NCBI GenBank assembly: GCA_009841255.1
Contig: VXMD01000085.1
Span: 1 to 32,991 of the forward strand
From: Candidatus Poribacteria bacterium
GTDB taxonomy: Bacteria > Poribacteria > WGA-4E > WGA-3G
Length of the DNA: 32,991 nt
Reading direction: 5' to 3'
A model generated the notes under the pieces. The model was not told where the DNA came from. It did not search any database and saw only the letters and a program-made list of their open reading frames with translations. Every line of letters begins with the position of its first letter. The first letter of the stretch is position 1. A program made the position numbers and the translations under genes. Of the stretch, positions 23,847 through 31,714 are shown one piece after another.

Positions 23847-25269
23847 GGTGTGAAAGTAGTTTTTCTCGGAGGCGTTCATAGGCGAGAGTCGCGCCAGCGA
23901 TGTTGCCTGAAGCGGGACCTACCTGAAGTTGCGCGATGGTACCAGATCCGAATAGATTCTCGACTGGGTGGAGTTGTAAATCGGTATCAAGTCGTGGGAG
24001 TCCACAGACAAGCGGGATTTGGTGTTGCGCGAGTAATTCCGTTAAAAATCCGTAACGACGCAGATTGAATCTATACCCCGTTGCGAGGATGACGCGAGAC
24101 ACATCCGTAATCACACCACGCGTCGTTTCAACCCTGAGTCTTTGTGCGGGTAGACCTCCTTCTTCCGTCGTAATGTTGTGGACACGGGTCTCAGGATAGA
24201 TGTCAACATTCGGCGTATTCAGCAAAGCATCCATAATATCAGGGGTGATGCTCCCTTCGCCTCTGTTCTGTTGAATTGTCTCATAACGTCGCTGAAAATC
24301 GGTCTCACTCGCAAATTCGGCGAGTGCTTTGGGACCTAACCACACCGGCGGAAAATCGAACTGTTCCGTCTTCAACGTTTTCCGAGCCATCAGTGCTACA
24401 CTGTGTCCGTGTTCGCTGAGACTTTTTGCGAGTGTCCCCGCCGTCAATCCACCTCCAACGATAACAATTTTTCTTTTGGACGGGCGAGGCGACCTCGCCC
24501 CTACGTTTCCGTCCTCACAATCCACTGTAAACTGGGCGGCGTGTAAAATCTGCTCGGGATATCGGTGCTGCCATTCAACAAACTCAGGTGGCACGTAAAC
24601 GCAGTCGTCCGCTCCGATGGCGAGGACAACACAACTGCTCCGAAACCCCTCATTATTTGTTGAGATGAGGCGGAACGGAAATCTACCCGCACCTTTGTCC
24701 CATCGTAATTTCGCCACATCAAACTGATAATAGACGCTGCTTCTTGTAGGTGGGATTTGTAATCCCGATACCGCAAGCGCATCGTTGCAGAAATCCCAGA
24801 AGAGTTGCGTGGAGGGTTGCGAATAGGGGGGTGCCAACTCATCCGTTCGGTTGTGGCGTTCGGCGTATTCAACGATACCGAGCGCATCGGGCGTAATGTG
24901 ATGAACAGCGGGTGAACGGAGAAACGTCATGCCTTGGCGTTCCGTTTTACATCGCCATTGGGTGAGGGGTTGCAGATGCCGATCGACAATCGCGAGGCTT
25001 CTTGCCGCCCGTGGCATATCGCGGAGCAACCGAATCGCGATAGATACACCGTGTATCCCGCCACCGATGATGGTAATCGGGATGTTTCGATGTGCTAATT
25101 GGTGATCGGTTGTCAGTTTTCGGTTATCGGTTAAAGAGGGATCCGATTTAACCAAATCCTCTTTTAACTGACCCCTGTTAACTGACGACTCAGACTCTCC
25201 CACGCGTTTTAAAAGCTTTGTATCAGTAGTCGTGGGCGAATCTGACCTATCTGGCTGATGGCTATTCAT
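23842..25269 (-). CDS. FAD/NAD(P)-binding oxidoreductase with repeat-encoded insertions
   Basis: A 475-residue flavoprotein resembling N-hydroxylating monooxygenases and other COG4529-like proteins. It has two Rossmann motifs, GGGIHG (residues 69-74) and IVIVGGGLTAG just after residue 265, and a late ATGYRFN motif. Two palindromic repeats are read in frame: residues 256-263 (VGARSPRP) and about 168-175 (SGLQIPPT). A third supplies the stop. The first 60 residues are low-quality sequence coded by CGGTTTTCGGTTA-like repeats, so the true start may be a non-ATG codon further down. Substrate is unknown. Confidence 0.8.
   Translation of the reverse strand: MNSHQPDRSDSPTTTDTKLLKRVGESESSVNRGQLKEDLVKSDPSLTDNRKLTTDHQLAHRNIPITIIGGGIHGVSIAIRLLRDMPRAARSLAIVDRHLQPLTQWRCKTERQGMTFLRSPAVHHITPDALGIVEYAERHNRTDELAPPYSQPSTQLFWDFCNDALAVSGLQIPPTRSSVYYQFDVAKLRWDKGAGRFPFRLISTNNEGFRSSCVVLAIGADDCVYVPPEFVEWQHRYPEQILHAAQFTVDCEDGNVGARSPRPSKRKIVIVGGGLTAGTLAKSLSEHGHSVALMARKTLKTEQFDFPPVWLGPKALAEFASETDFQRRYETIQQNRGEGSITPDIMDALLNTPNVDIYPETRVHNITTEEGGLPAQRLRVETTRGVITDVSRVILATGYRFNLRRYGFLTELLAQHQIPLVCGLPRLDTDLQLHPVENLFGSGTIAQLQVGPASGNIAGATLAYERLREKLLSHL
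24482..24504. repeat. palindromic repeat inside a coding sequence
   Basis: GGGCGAGG/CCTCGCCC around CGA with the CTAC flank; on the minus strand it reads GTAGGGGCGAGG... It lies in frame in the oxidoreductase gene just before its second Rossmann motif. Confidence 0.8.
24746..24767. repeat. second palindromic repeat inside the same coding sequence
   Basis: TGTAGGT head and arms GGGATT/AATCCC around TGT, very like the intergenic copy at 19133-19157. It is read in frame on the minus strand as part of GLQIPPT. Confidence 0.75.
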
Positions 25270-25280
25270 TTTGTAGAAAC

Positions 25281-26186
25281 CTAATCCGCACTCGGCACTG
25301 GTAGGTGTACACTTTTCAAAGCGAAGGTTCGGGACGAGGGTTCATCGATGGCACGGTAAAGGCTGTACCGATACTGAACAACCCCAACGGATGGCGCGAT
25401 CCAATAAATTGCGGGTGGACTAATTAAGAAAACCGACGGCTCTGGACTATCTCCATAAACGACTTCTTCATGAACGACATAAGTCGTGTAGCTACCGGCG
25501 GGGACGGTAACCCGTTCATTGTCGCTCACCACATAGCGTGTAACCGTGACCGGTATCCCAGCGGTTTTCTCAAAAACTGTCCACTGTTTCCCGACTTCCA
25601 ATGGAAAATCCCAGAGACGGCGCGGTGGAAAATGCTTTCGGTGCGATATACGGAGGAACCCCGGATTATCAAAGTTCGGAAGGTACATATCAAACGCGGA
25701 TTCTATCAACGCCTGATGCGTTTTCGTAAAGTAGGTGGCAGAAATTGGGAACGGGAATCCGTCAAAAAATTCGGTGTCTATCCGCAAATAATATGCATTC
25801 GCTACCAAGTGATCAACTGCTTCGACCCTGACTTGGTCAGGTTCCTCAGTAGTAATCCCACTGACGGTCAACTGGCGATGCGTTGTGCCACTGACATCGC
25901 GTGTGCCTTCGACGCGGAACGTGAATTCTTGGTTGGTGTCAACGTTAACGTATGTCCACGCCGAACCTGGTGCTGTCGGAAGGTCGATGGCTTGGAAACC
26001 CGTTGTCTCAGGGGGTGGCAGCGTCGTTTCACCGTGCGGGTCAATTAGCCCTTCATCTCCACAACTACAGAGAAATAACAAGAAAAATAAAATGGTTTTC
26101 GGTTTTCGGTTTTCGGTCTTTAGTAGGAGAGATCTGATATGTATCAATCCCCTCTTTAACTGAACTGATAACTGATAATTTTCCAT
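25281..26186 (-). CDS. hypothetical lipoprotein
   Basis: A 301-residue protein of unknown family. The hydrophobic run ILFFLLFLCSC (Cys40 or Cys42) is a lipoprotein signal, followed by a Pro/Thr-rich linker and a beta-rich domain (PGSAWTYVNVDTNQEFTFRV, VTVPAGSYTTYVVHEEV). The start overlaps the stop of the metalloprotease gene as TGATG, which suggests translational coupling. However, the codons before the signal peptide are the same TAACTGA and CGAAAACCG repeats seen elsewhere, so a TTG start near 26144 is also possible. It probably works with or after the metalloprotease at the envelope. Confidence 0.7.
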   Translation of the reverse strand: MENYQLSVQLKRGLIHIRSLLLKTENRKPKTILFFLLFLCSCGDEGLIDPHGETTLPPPETTGFQAIDLPTAPGSAWTYVNVDTNQEFTFRVEGTRDVSGTTHRQLTVSGITTEEPDQVRVEAVDHLVANAYYLRIDTEFFDGFPFPISATYFTKTHQALIESAFDMYLPNFDNPGFLRISHRKHFPPRRLWDFPLEVGKQWTVFEKTAGIPVTVTRYVVSDNERVTVPAGSYTTYVVHEEVVYGDSPEPSVFLISPPAIYWIAPSVGVVQYRYSLYRAIDEPSSRTFALKSVHLPVPSAD

Positions 26187-28792
26187 CACTTCACCACACA
26201 GAATTTACCGGTGCTGTGGAATCCATTCCCATCTGTTGCCCGGAAGAAGTATAATCCGGTGCAGACCATTTCGCCGCGTGCGTTCGTGCAATCCCACTCA
26301 GTAGCACCATCAAGCACCTTAATTAAGTTTCCCAAAGCATCGTAGATCTCAACGGTTAAACCCTTCGGATAGAAGGTGAGGTGTTTACCCTGTCCCGCAT
26401 AAAGCGGGTTCGGTGCGACGATGACATTTCGGTTCTGACTGTTTGCGACATAATTGAAGGTCCGCCCGCGCCAGATCTGAGTGCCTGTTACGCCACCAGC
26501 GGTTTGTCCCCGAATCTTATAGAGATAGATACCTGTCGGTGGAAACCCATTTGTGCGAAGTGTCCCAAACCATCGCGTCTCGGTTGATTGTGTCAAAAAG
26601 ACGGTGTATTCGTCCCTATTCGGACCCTCCACTGTCAGATGGGGTGCAGCCTGTAGTGGAGATGTGCTTTGGACTTCAACATTCCATTCGCCTGTCCCGT
26701 GCGGTTGCGTCTGAATGAAGAAGGCAGGTGCTCCGCCTACGGTATCTACACTGGGTGTGATACTGTTTGGAACGATACTGGGTGTTCCCATAAGTCCCAG
26801 CGCGTCAACAGGCACAACGGCATAGGAGTAGTGGAGATTGTTTGGATCAAAGAACTCACTGGTGACATCAATTCCCTCAAAGATCGTTGGATCTTCAAAC
26901 TGAGTTTGTGTGACATCAAGGCGTCCAACGATGGCTATATCGTCTTCGGGGATACCGTTTCCATCGCGGTCGGCAGCAGCGAGCACTTCATTAGGATTTT
27001 GAAAAGGCAACGGGATATCCGTTTCATTCTGCGACATATAGCGTTTTCGCACGATGGCGATTTCTCGAATTCCCGACGGATTGTCAACATTCCATGTCAC
27101 ACGCGGTCCGTTAGCACCTTGCGTAACCTGTGCGTTTAACAGCACGCCTACCGGTGGTGCGCCCGCCACATAACTGACAGAACCGCCAAAACTTCCACCC
27201 GGAATAACGACGCGCTCGACATCGGGATGCATATTAATTAAGATGAGTGTAATCTCCTGAATATCTCCCCCGAAATCTTTGAAGGTCATCTGTGCTTCCT
27301 GGGAACGGTGATAGGTAAATGATTCCTTGATTTCAGTGGTTCCATTCCGTTTTTTGACGATAAACTTGGCAGCCCACCCGCGTAAACCGGTGCCTGCGTG
27401 CCGCTGCAATTCGTCCTGAATGTCCTGTCGATCATCAGGTGCGAGGTGTTGGAGATTTATCGGTGCGAGATCCGCGCCATCAATTTTGACGGCGAATTCC
27501 GGCATAACGCCTGACGGACGGAAGACGATATAGCGTGACGAGAAATGCTCAGGCATTGATTCCGAATCGAAATCGGTGCGAACTGGATAACTAGCGTGGA
27601 CATCGGTGGGATGAATAGCGACTGGTGGGAAACGATGGGCGTTCCTGTAACCACGCATTCCAGTCGCTGTATTGGCACGGGTATGCGTGAAATAATTCCA
27701 TACCGTGAAAGTCTTGAACGCCTCAGCGAGGGTTGTGCCGTTATTCGTGAAGACCTCGTAAAAATTGCCCATCTCGCGATAACTGCCATCGGTGGTGTTC
27801 CGATAAAATTGGCGGACGATGTCGTATCCGAACCGTTCTGCCATATACAACGTCCAGATAACGGAACCGTACTCGTGGTCGCCGATGCGGCTTTCAAGGG
27901 AAATATCGGGGATGAGAAACCAGCGGCGGAGTTGATGGATATAATAGTTATAGGAATTGGTTTCGTTGGGTTCATCGGGATCCGGGAGTGTATCGCCATC
28001 GTCAATAACGCCGCCATCGTAAGTCATGACTTCTATCCACGTTGCGGATGCTTCCATGAACCATGTTGGCATATAGGCGTTATACCCGAACTGGACACCG
28101 TGCAGGAATTCATGTGTGCAGGTTGTCTCAAGATAGCGGATCCCCTCCGCTTTTCCGACGTAATCGTAGATACGGGAGTTAATCATAAAATAGGGTGCGA
28201 CGGTTAGAGCGGTGGACAGGACGCGTCCTTCGAACCAGTCAGCGGTCGTGATCCCGAGTGCAGGAAAGGTAAAGAGATAGACATCGTATTTATGATTGCC
28301 GCCGTTTTGTGCCGCCCAAAAGTCGATGTAGGGGATTTTGAACCCCATTAGGTCGATTTGGACGTGATACGCGCGTTCCATCGCATCGGCACAGAGGTCG
28401 ATATAATCCGGCACCCCATTGCGCGGGTGGAAATCCTCGAGTGGTGGTGCATGCGGTCCGACCCGCGTGTAATGGAATTTGAAATGCGGTGTGTCGAACC
28501 TCTCTGGGAGCTCTATTTCACCGAAGAAACTGCCGGGAAGCCCGGGTCGCAGGAAAAGCCCTTTCAACTTTTGCCGATGTACAGAGGGCAAGTTTCGCCA
28601 ATTCTTAGCGATAGTGACAAAACTATCGGTTACACACTCCGTTACTTCGTTTGCGGTGTATCTCGGTTTGAGATGGGTGAACTGTTGAGCCGTTTGAATG
28701 GCGCGTTGGAGTTCGGGATCAGGCGGCAGCGCGTGTGCAACAGGTAAGAATGCTATAAAGAGCGCAACGAGGATTATAAACGATATTTTCAT
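26186..28792 (-). CDS. secreted MXAN_6640-like metalloprotease with Por/FlgD-type C-terminal domain
   Basis: An 868-residue protein. Signal peptide, residues 1-21 (ends AHA). The zinc motif HEFLH (His227, Glu228, His231) lies in THEFLHGVQFGYN, followed by WFMEASATWIEV, the arrangement of MXAN_6640-type putative metalloproteases. A middle beta-rich region follows. The last 80 residues (APNPLYAGQGKHLTFYPKG, VEIYDALGNLI, GLYFFRA, GKFCVVK) match type IX secretion/FlgD-like sorting domains. It is therefore probably exported and anchored or released at the surface. No strong ribosome site is seen before ATG 28792. No type IX secretion genes lie in the window. Confidence 0.87.
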   Translation of the reverse strand: MKISFIILVALFIAFLPVAHALPPDPELQRAIQTAQQFTHLKPRYTANEVTECVTDSFVTIAKNWRNLPSVHRQKLKGLFLRPGLPGSFFGEIELPERFDTPHFKFHYTRVGPHAPPLEDFHPRNGVPDYIDLCADAMERAYHVQIDLMGFKIPYIDFWAAQNGGNHKYDVYLFTFPALGITTADWFEGRVLSTALTVAPYFMINSRIYDYVGKAEGIRYLETTCTHEFLHGVQFGYNAYMPTWFMEASATWIEVMTYDGGVIDDGDTLPDPDEPNETNSYNYYIHQLRRWFLIPDISLESRIGDHEYGSVIWTLYMAERFGYDIVRQFYRNTTDGSYREMGNFYEVFTNNGTTLAEAFKTFTVWNYFTHTRANTATGMRGYRNAHRFPPVAIHPTDVHASYPVRTDFDSESMPEHFSSRYIVFRPSGVMPEFAVKIDGADLAPINLQHLAPDDRQDIQDELQRHAGTGLRGWAAKFIVKKRNGTTEIKESFTYHRSQEAQMTFKDFGGDIQEITLILINMHPDVERVVIPGGSFGGSVSYVAGAPPVGVLLNAQVTQGANGPRVTWNVDNPSGIREIAIVRKRYMSQNETDIPLPFQNPNEVLAAADRDGNGIPEDDIAIVGRLDVTQTQFEDPTIFEGIDVTSEFFDPNNLHYSYAVVPVDALGLMGTPSIVPNSITPSVDTVGGAPAFFIQTQPHGTGEWNVEVQSTSPLQAAPHLTVEGPNRDEYTVFLTQSTETRWFGTLRTNGFPPTGIYLYKIRGQTAGGVTGTQIWRGRTFNYVANSQNRNVIVAPNPLYAGQGKHLTFYPKGLTVEIYDALGNLIKVLDGATEWDCTNARGEMVCTGLYFFRATDGNGFHSTGKFCVVK

Positions 28793-28816
28793 ATTTTTAA
28801 CTATTGGGTCTTCGAT

Positions 28817-28852
28817 CGGTTTTGTTCTGCTTCGCAGTGAGAACCAAAACCG
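28817..28852. repeat. imperfect hairpin before the metalloprotease gene
   Basis: CGGTTTTG/CAAAACCG arms enclose an inner CTGC/GCAG stem. There is no U-run on either side, so I do not call it a terminator. Confidence 0.5.
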
Positions 28853-28927
28853 GTTTTTGCTGAGGTCGAGGCGTTTTGGGAGTTATTGTATTTTTTATTT
28901 TGTTTTCTATGAATTAAATTAGGAATC

Positions 28928-29467
28928 CTAAGCGAAACGGGTTGGTTTCCCATCAAGGCTGGTGTGGTTGGTCTCTTTCCAATATGTTTCCACGCCCTCT
29001 TCGCCCTTTTTCGCCGCCCAGGCGTTTAGCTGCTCCCTTTCACCGATATACTCATAAACCGGGACAGCCATCCCACAAGAGGTTTGTACGAGGTCAACGT
29101 TGAGATCAAAGATCTGCCGCGCCCCTGGGAGCGGCGTGAACAGTGGAAAGAGCAGTTGCCAGTCAGCATCGTCTGTGTGGACAGCCTTCGCAGTGCCGTA
29201 GAGCCGAAGGATCATGGGATTATCCTGAAAAGCGGTAAACATAAGCGTCATTCGCGGGTTTTCCTGAACATGTGCGGCGGTCTCATTCCCACTCCCCGTT
29301 ACATTTAACCAAGCGACGCGGTTTGGACCCAAAACACGCAACGAATCCATACCTTTCGGGGACAGATTGATTCTGCTATCGGCTGTCGCGGTTGCAACAA
29401 AGAAGATTTTTTGTTCACTGATAAATTGCTGCAGTTTTTGAGGGATTTCAGTATATAATTTTGACAT
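28928..29467 (-). CDS. pyridoxamine 5'-phosphate oxidase-like FMN-binding protein
   Basis: A 179-residue split-barrel flavoprotein of the PNPOx-like superfamily. The typical sequence is SPKGMDSLRVLGPNRVAWLN, then GNETAAHVQENPRMTLMF and LRLYGTAKAVH. Such proteins bind FMN, F420 or haem and reduce varied small molecules. True PNPOx activity is unlikely at this length and sequence. The frame is open to 29518, but the family starts at about MSKLYTEI, so ATG 29467 is preferred. It follows the LamG gene by about 70 bp. Confidence 0.85.
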   Translation of the reverse strand: MSKLYTEIPQKLQQFISEQKIFFVATATADSRINLSPKGMDSLRVLGPNRVAWLNVTGSGNETAAHVQENPRMTLMFTAFQDNPMILRLYGTAKAVHTDDADWQLLFPLFTPLPGARQIFDLNVDLVQTSCGMAVPVYEYIGEREQLNAWAAKKGEEGVETYWKETNHTSLDGKPTRFA

Positions 29468-29538
29468 CGTGTTAAGCCCCAGTTGTTTTGAAGGCGACCA
29501 AGGTAAGATACGATCCACCCAGCCGCCGATTTAAAAAA

Positions 29539-30279
29539 TTAATGCGTTTTGATAGCACCCCACGTGAGCGCGAGTTTCCCTGCGGGTTCAACATCAAAGG
29601 CGATTTGGTAGTTCTCCATGACCTCTTTTTTGTCCAACGCGCGATGGTAGACAGCAACATCGTCAATCAGACCATCAAAATAGAAGGGTTTGATAAAGGC
29701 GTTCCGGTCGTGTCCGACTGCGACAACCACATGGCTGCGCGTGTCGCGACTGTTTATCTTTCCATCCGCCTCGGCATCAAGTTCACCGTTAAGGTAGAGG
29801 AACTTTTTTTCGTCCTCGCCGGCAGCAACAAACGTGACGTGTGTCCATTCGTCCGCTTCGACAGCGGTCTGTGTTTTGAAGACCCCGAACCCGTCGCCAC
29901 CTCTTTGGGTTTGTATCGTGCCATCCGCTAAAAGTTCGAGCCATGAATCACCACCGCCCTGTGGATCATCGTCCCAGATGATAACTTTAGGACCCTCGGG
30001 GAGGGCTGTGGGTTTAATCCACATTGCGTAGGTAAGATCCTGCCCTGTGGTGGCAGCACCCATGACGACATAATCCTCTTTGCCGTTGAAACTGAGCGCG
30101 TCTCCGACAATGCCTTCTACAATTTTGGGAGCTCCTTTAATCTCTCCATCGTTTTCGCCGAGAGCATCTTTCGCTACTTTCGCGTCGGTATCGGCTTTAT
30201 CAAAGGTCCAGTGCCCTCCTAATCCATCTTCAATGGATTGTGCGTGTGTCATCTCTGTGTTGATCGCTGCGAGACTCAT
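29539..30279 (-). CDS. LamG-domain secreted protein with C-terminal tail motif (displaced start)
   Basis: A 246-residue in-frame protein with one laminin-G/concanavalin-like domain. GGHWTFDKAD opens it, WIKPTALPEG and WTHVTFVAAG lie in the middle, and FDGLIDDVAVYHRAL is the classic end. The last 17 residues, VEPAGKLALTWGAIKTH, match two other secreted proteins here. The ATG used here lies inside what should be the signal peptide. The natural start, with a perfect AGGAGGTGA, is at 30322 but is one base out of frame. As read, export would be impaired. It probably binds carbohydrate or another extracellular ligand. Confidence 0.8.
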   Translation of the reverse strand: MSLAAINTEMTHAQSIEDGLGGHWTFDKADTDAKVAKDALGENDGEIKGAPKIVEGIVGDALSFNGKEDYVVMGAATTGQDLTYAMWIKPTALPEGPKVIIWDDDPQGGGDSWLELLADGTIQTQRGGDGFGVFKTQTAVEADEWTHVTFVAAGEDEKKFLYLNGELDAEADGKINSRDTRSHVVVAVGHDRNAFIKPFYFDGLIDDVAVYHRALDKKEVMENYQIAFDVEPAGKLALTWGAIKTH

Positions 30280-30335
30280 AACTGCTACGCAAGCGAGTGC
30301 AAGGAATAGACTTAATTTTCATTGGTTCACCTCCT
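30280..30335 (-). other. out-of-frame start and ribosome site of the LamG gene
   Basis: The minus strand has AGGAGGTGA (30335-30327) followed by ATG (30322-30320) and a run of four A residues. With three A residues the frame would read MKLSLFLALACVAVM straight into the LamG protein, a textbook signal peptide ending at THA. One extra base therefore separates start and gene. This could be a real mutation, a slipping tract or a sequencing error. Confidence 0.8.
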
Positions 30336-30603
30336 GGGTATTGTAATCCCATGGTGTGCAATGCGTTCTTCCGGTAGACGTAAAGTGCTTACCATCCTTA
30401 TTTGACCCTGATGTATATTATATATCGTTTTGCGGGAATATGCAAGGGAAAGTCAAGCATAGCACTTCGGAATCAACGGTATGAATGCCGTATGGCATTC
30501 CCCGGGCGTGCGGGGTTTGAACACCATTTCGCTATAGACATGGAGCAGGGAGCAGGTTTGGAACAAACGACCGGAGAGGCGATGATTCTGAAGTTGTTTT
30601 TTG
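30336..30603. other. intergenic region with a single ATGCC/GGCAT palindrome
   Basis: It contains AATCAACGGTAT followed by the hairpin GAATGCC/GGCATTC around GTAT (30483-30500), the same family as the tandem array at 21108-21191. No gene or terminator is seen. Confidence 0.6.
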
Positions 30604-31251
30604 CTACTCTTTGAGAACTGCCCAAGTAGTTGTTAATTTGTCTGCGGGTTCAACGGATTGTGGCTCAGCACCATCGATGTCAGCAACGAACTCGCCCTCA
30701 TACAGACGGATATGGTCGAGCCAGACATCCCCTTTTTCTCCGCCCATAATTATGCCGGCGCGTGAACTCACGTCATCTGCTGGCATCTTGAACGTGATGA
30801 AGAATTCCTTCCACGTTTCAGACAGATTGATTGTCTGTCGGGCATACTCATTCCAAGGCGCCCCTTGATGGAGAATTCGCATTACGACAGTTCTGGGGTT
30901 TTCGCTCTTTGCCCACAAACTGTAAGTATAGGTGGCACCTTTCTCCAGCGTGAAGGGTTGCTGATAGAACTGGACATGCCACACGGCATTACCCGCATTA
31001 CTGATTTTGACATACGCCACTTTCTTTCCGACGATCGGTTCCGCTTTTTTGCCCTCGGTTTGGAAAAGCGCGGCGGCATCGGCATGTGTCCAGTGGTGCC
31101 ATCCTTCAAGGTTGAGGTCGAAATCGGGGTTTTTGAGGATATTTTCAGCGGGCTTTGCTGCGTATGAGAGTGTTGGAATCCCGAACAGCAATATTAATGT
31201 GAGGAGGGAAGCGTAATATCGTTCTGAGGTGTAATCCTGCATTAGTTTCAT
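30604..31251 (-). CDS. secreted carbohydrate-binding (CBM4/9-like) protein with C-terminal tail motif
   Basis: A 215-residue protein with a signal peptide (hydrophobic LLTLILLFGIPTLSYA, cleavage after about residue 32). One CBM4/9/22-type domain follows: ILKNPDFDLNLEGWHHWTH at the start, YTYSLWAKSENPRTVVMRIL, and GDVWLDHIRLYEGEF at the end. The last 16 residues, VEPADKLTTTWAVLKE, repeat the tail of the LamG protein next door. The open frame reaches 31293, but that part is a palindromic repeat, and AGGA lies 5 nt before ATG 31251. It is the first gene after the rRNA terminator. Confidence 0.82.
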   Translation of the reverse strand: MKLMQDYTSERYYASLLTLILLFGIPTLSYAAKPAENILKNPDFDLNLEGWHHWTHADAAALFQTEGKKAEPIVGKKVAYVKISNAGNAVWHVQFYQQPFTLEKGATYTYSLWAKSENPRTVVMRILHQGAPWNEYARQTINLSETWKEFFITFKMPADDVSSRAGIIMGGEKGDVWLDHIRLYEGEFVADIDGAEPQSVEPADKLTTTWAVLKE

Positions 31252-31275
31252 AGAAATCCTATAGCCAAATAGTAG

Positions 31276-31298
31276 GTAGGGTGGAGGCACCACCCTAC
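31276..31298. repeat. intergenic palindromic repeat (GTAGGGTGG type)
   Basis: Perfect 9-bp arms GTAGGGTGG/CCACCCTAC around AGGCA, upstream of the carbohydrate-binding protein gene. It is a member of the GTAGGG family. Confidence 0.85.
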
Positions 31299-31321
31299 AA
31301 TGCTGGGGGTCTTAGAGACCC

Positions 31322-31495
31322 TTACTTGTGTTCCCTTTCGCCTTCTCGTTCATGTTCGCCGCGGCCCTCACCACCACTACCGTGTTCGTTACCTTCTCGG
31401 TCGTGTTCGCCGTTTTCCCGTTCATGTTCGCCGCGGCCTTCTCCGCTACCGTGTTCGTCGTCGCCAACCTCAGGATGTGCGGTCCACTTGTCAAA
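31322..31495 (-). other. Gly/Glu/His-rich reading frame remnant after the rRNA terminator
   Basis: A frame without a start codon of its own reads FFDKWTAHPEVGDDEHGSGEG and then repeats of GEGRGEHERE before a TAA stop at 31322-31324. The DNA holds two copies of a roughly 45-bp unit. A hairpin GGGTCT/AGACCC (31307-31321) follows the stop. It looks like the end of a gene cut off by the rRNA unit, or a repeat-coded spurious frame. Confidence 0.35.
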
Positions 31496-31502
31496 GAAAG
31501 CA

Positions 31503-31529
31503 AAAAGGCAGGTGATGAACCTGCCTTTT
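31503..31529 (-). terminator. intrinsic terminator of the rRNA operon
   Basis: Perfect 11-bp stem AAAAGGCAGGT/ACCTGCCTTTT with a 5-nt loop, the 3' arm running into a U-tract. It lies immediately downstream of 5S on the minus strand. Confidence 0.9.
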
Positions 31530-31536
31530 GAGAGGG

Positions 31537-31653
31537 TTCCCGGCAGCGACCTACTTTCCCGCGGGGTTGCCCCCGAAGTATCATCAGCGCTGAAGGGCTT
31601 AACTACCGTGTTCGGGATGGGTACGGGTGGGTCCCCTTCGCTATAACCACCGG
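31537..31653 (-). rRNA. rrf: 5S ribosomal RNA
   Basis: The minus strand carries the conserved 5S core CCATCCCGAACACGG and GTTAAGCCCTTCAGCGC, a typical terminal stem (CCGGTGG.../...GCCGGG) and about 117 nt of length. It follows 23S by about 60 nt with no tRNA between. Exact ends are estimated. Confidence 0.93.
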
Positions 31654-31714
31654 AAAGGTGTATAAGAATATTTGACAATTGTATATGTGTGAGGGGTCGG
31701 CAGAATGAAAGAAG

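Noticed and set aside
31322-31678. 118-codon gene starting upstream of 5S
   Set aside because: Its first half runs through the 5S gene and the terminator, so it cannot be a normal coding sequence.
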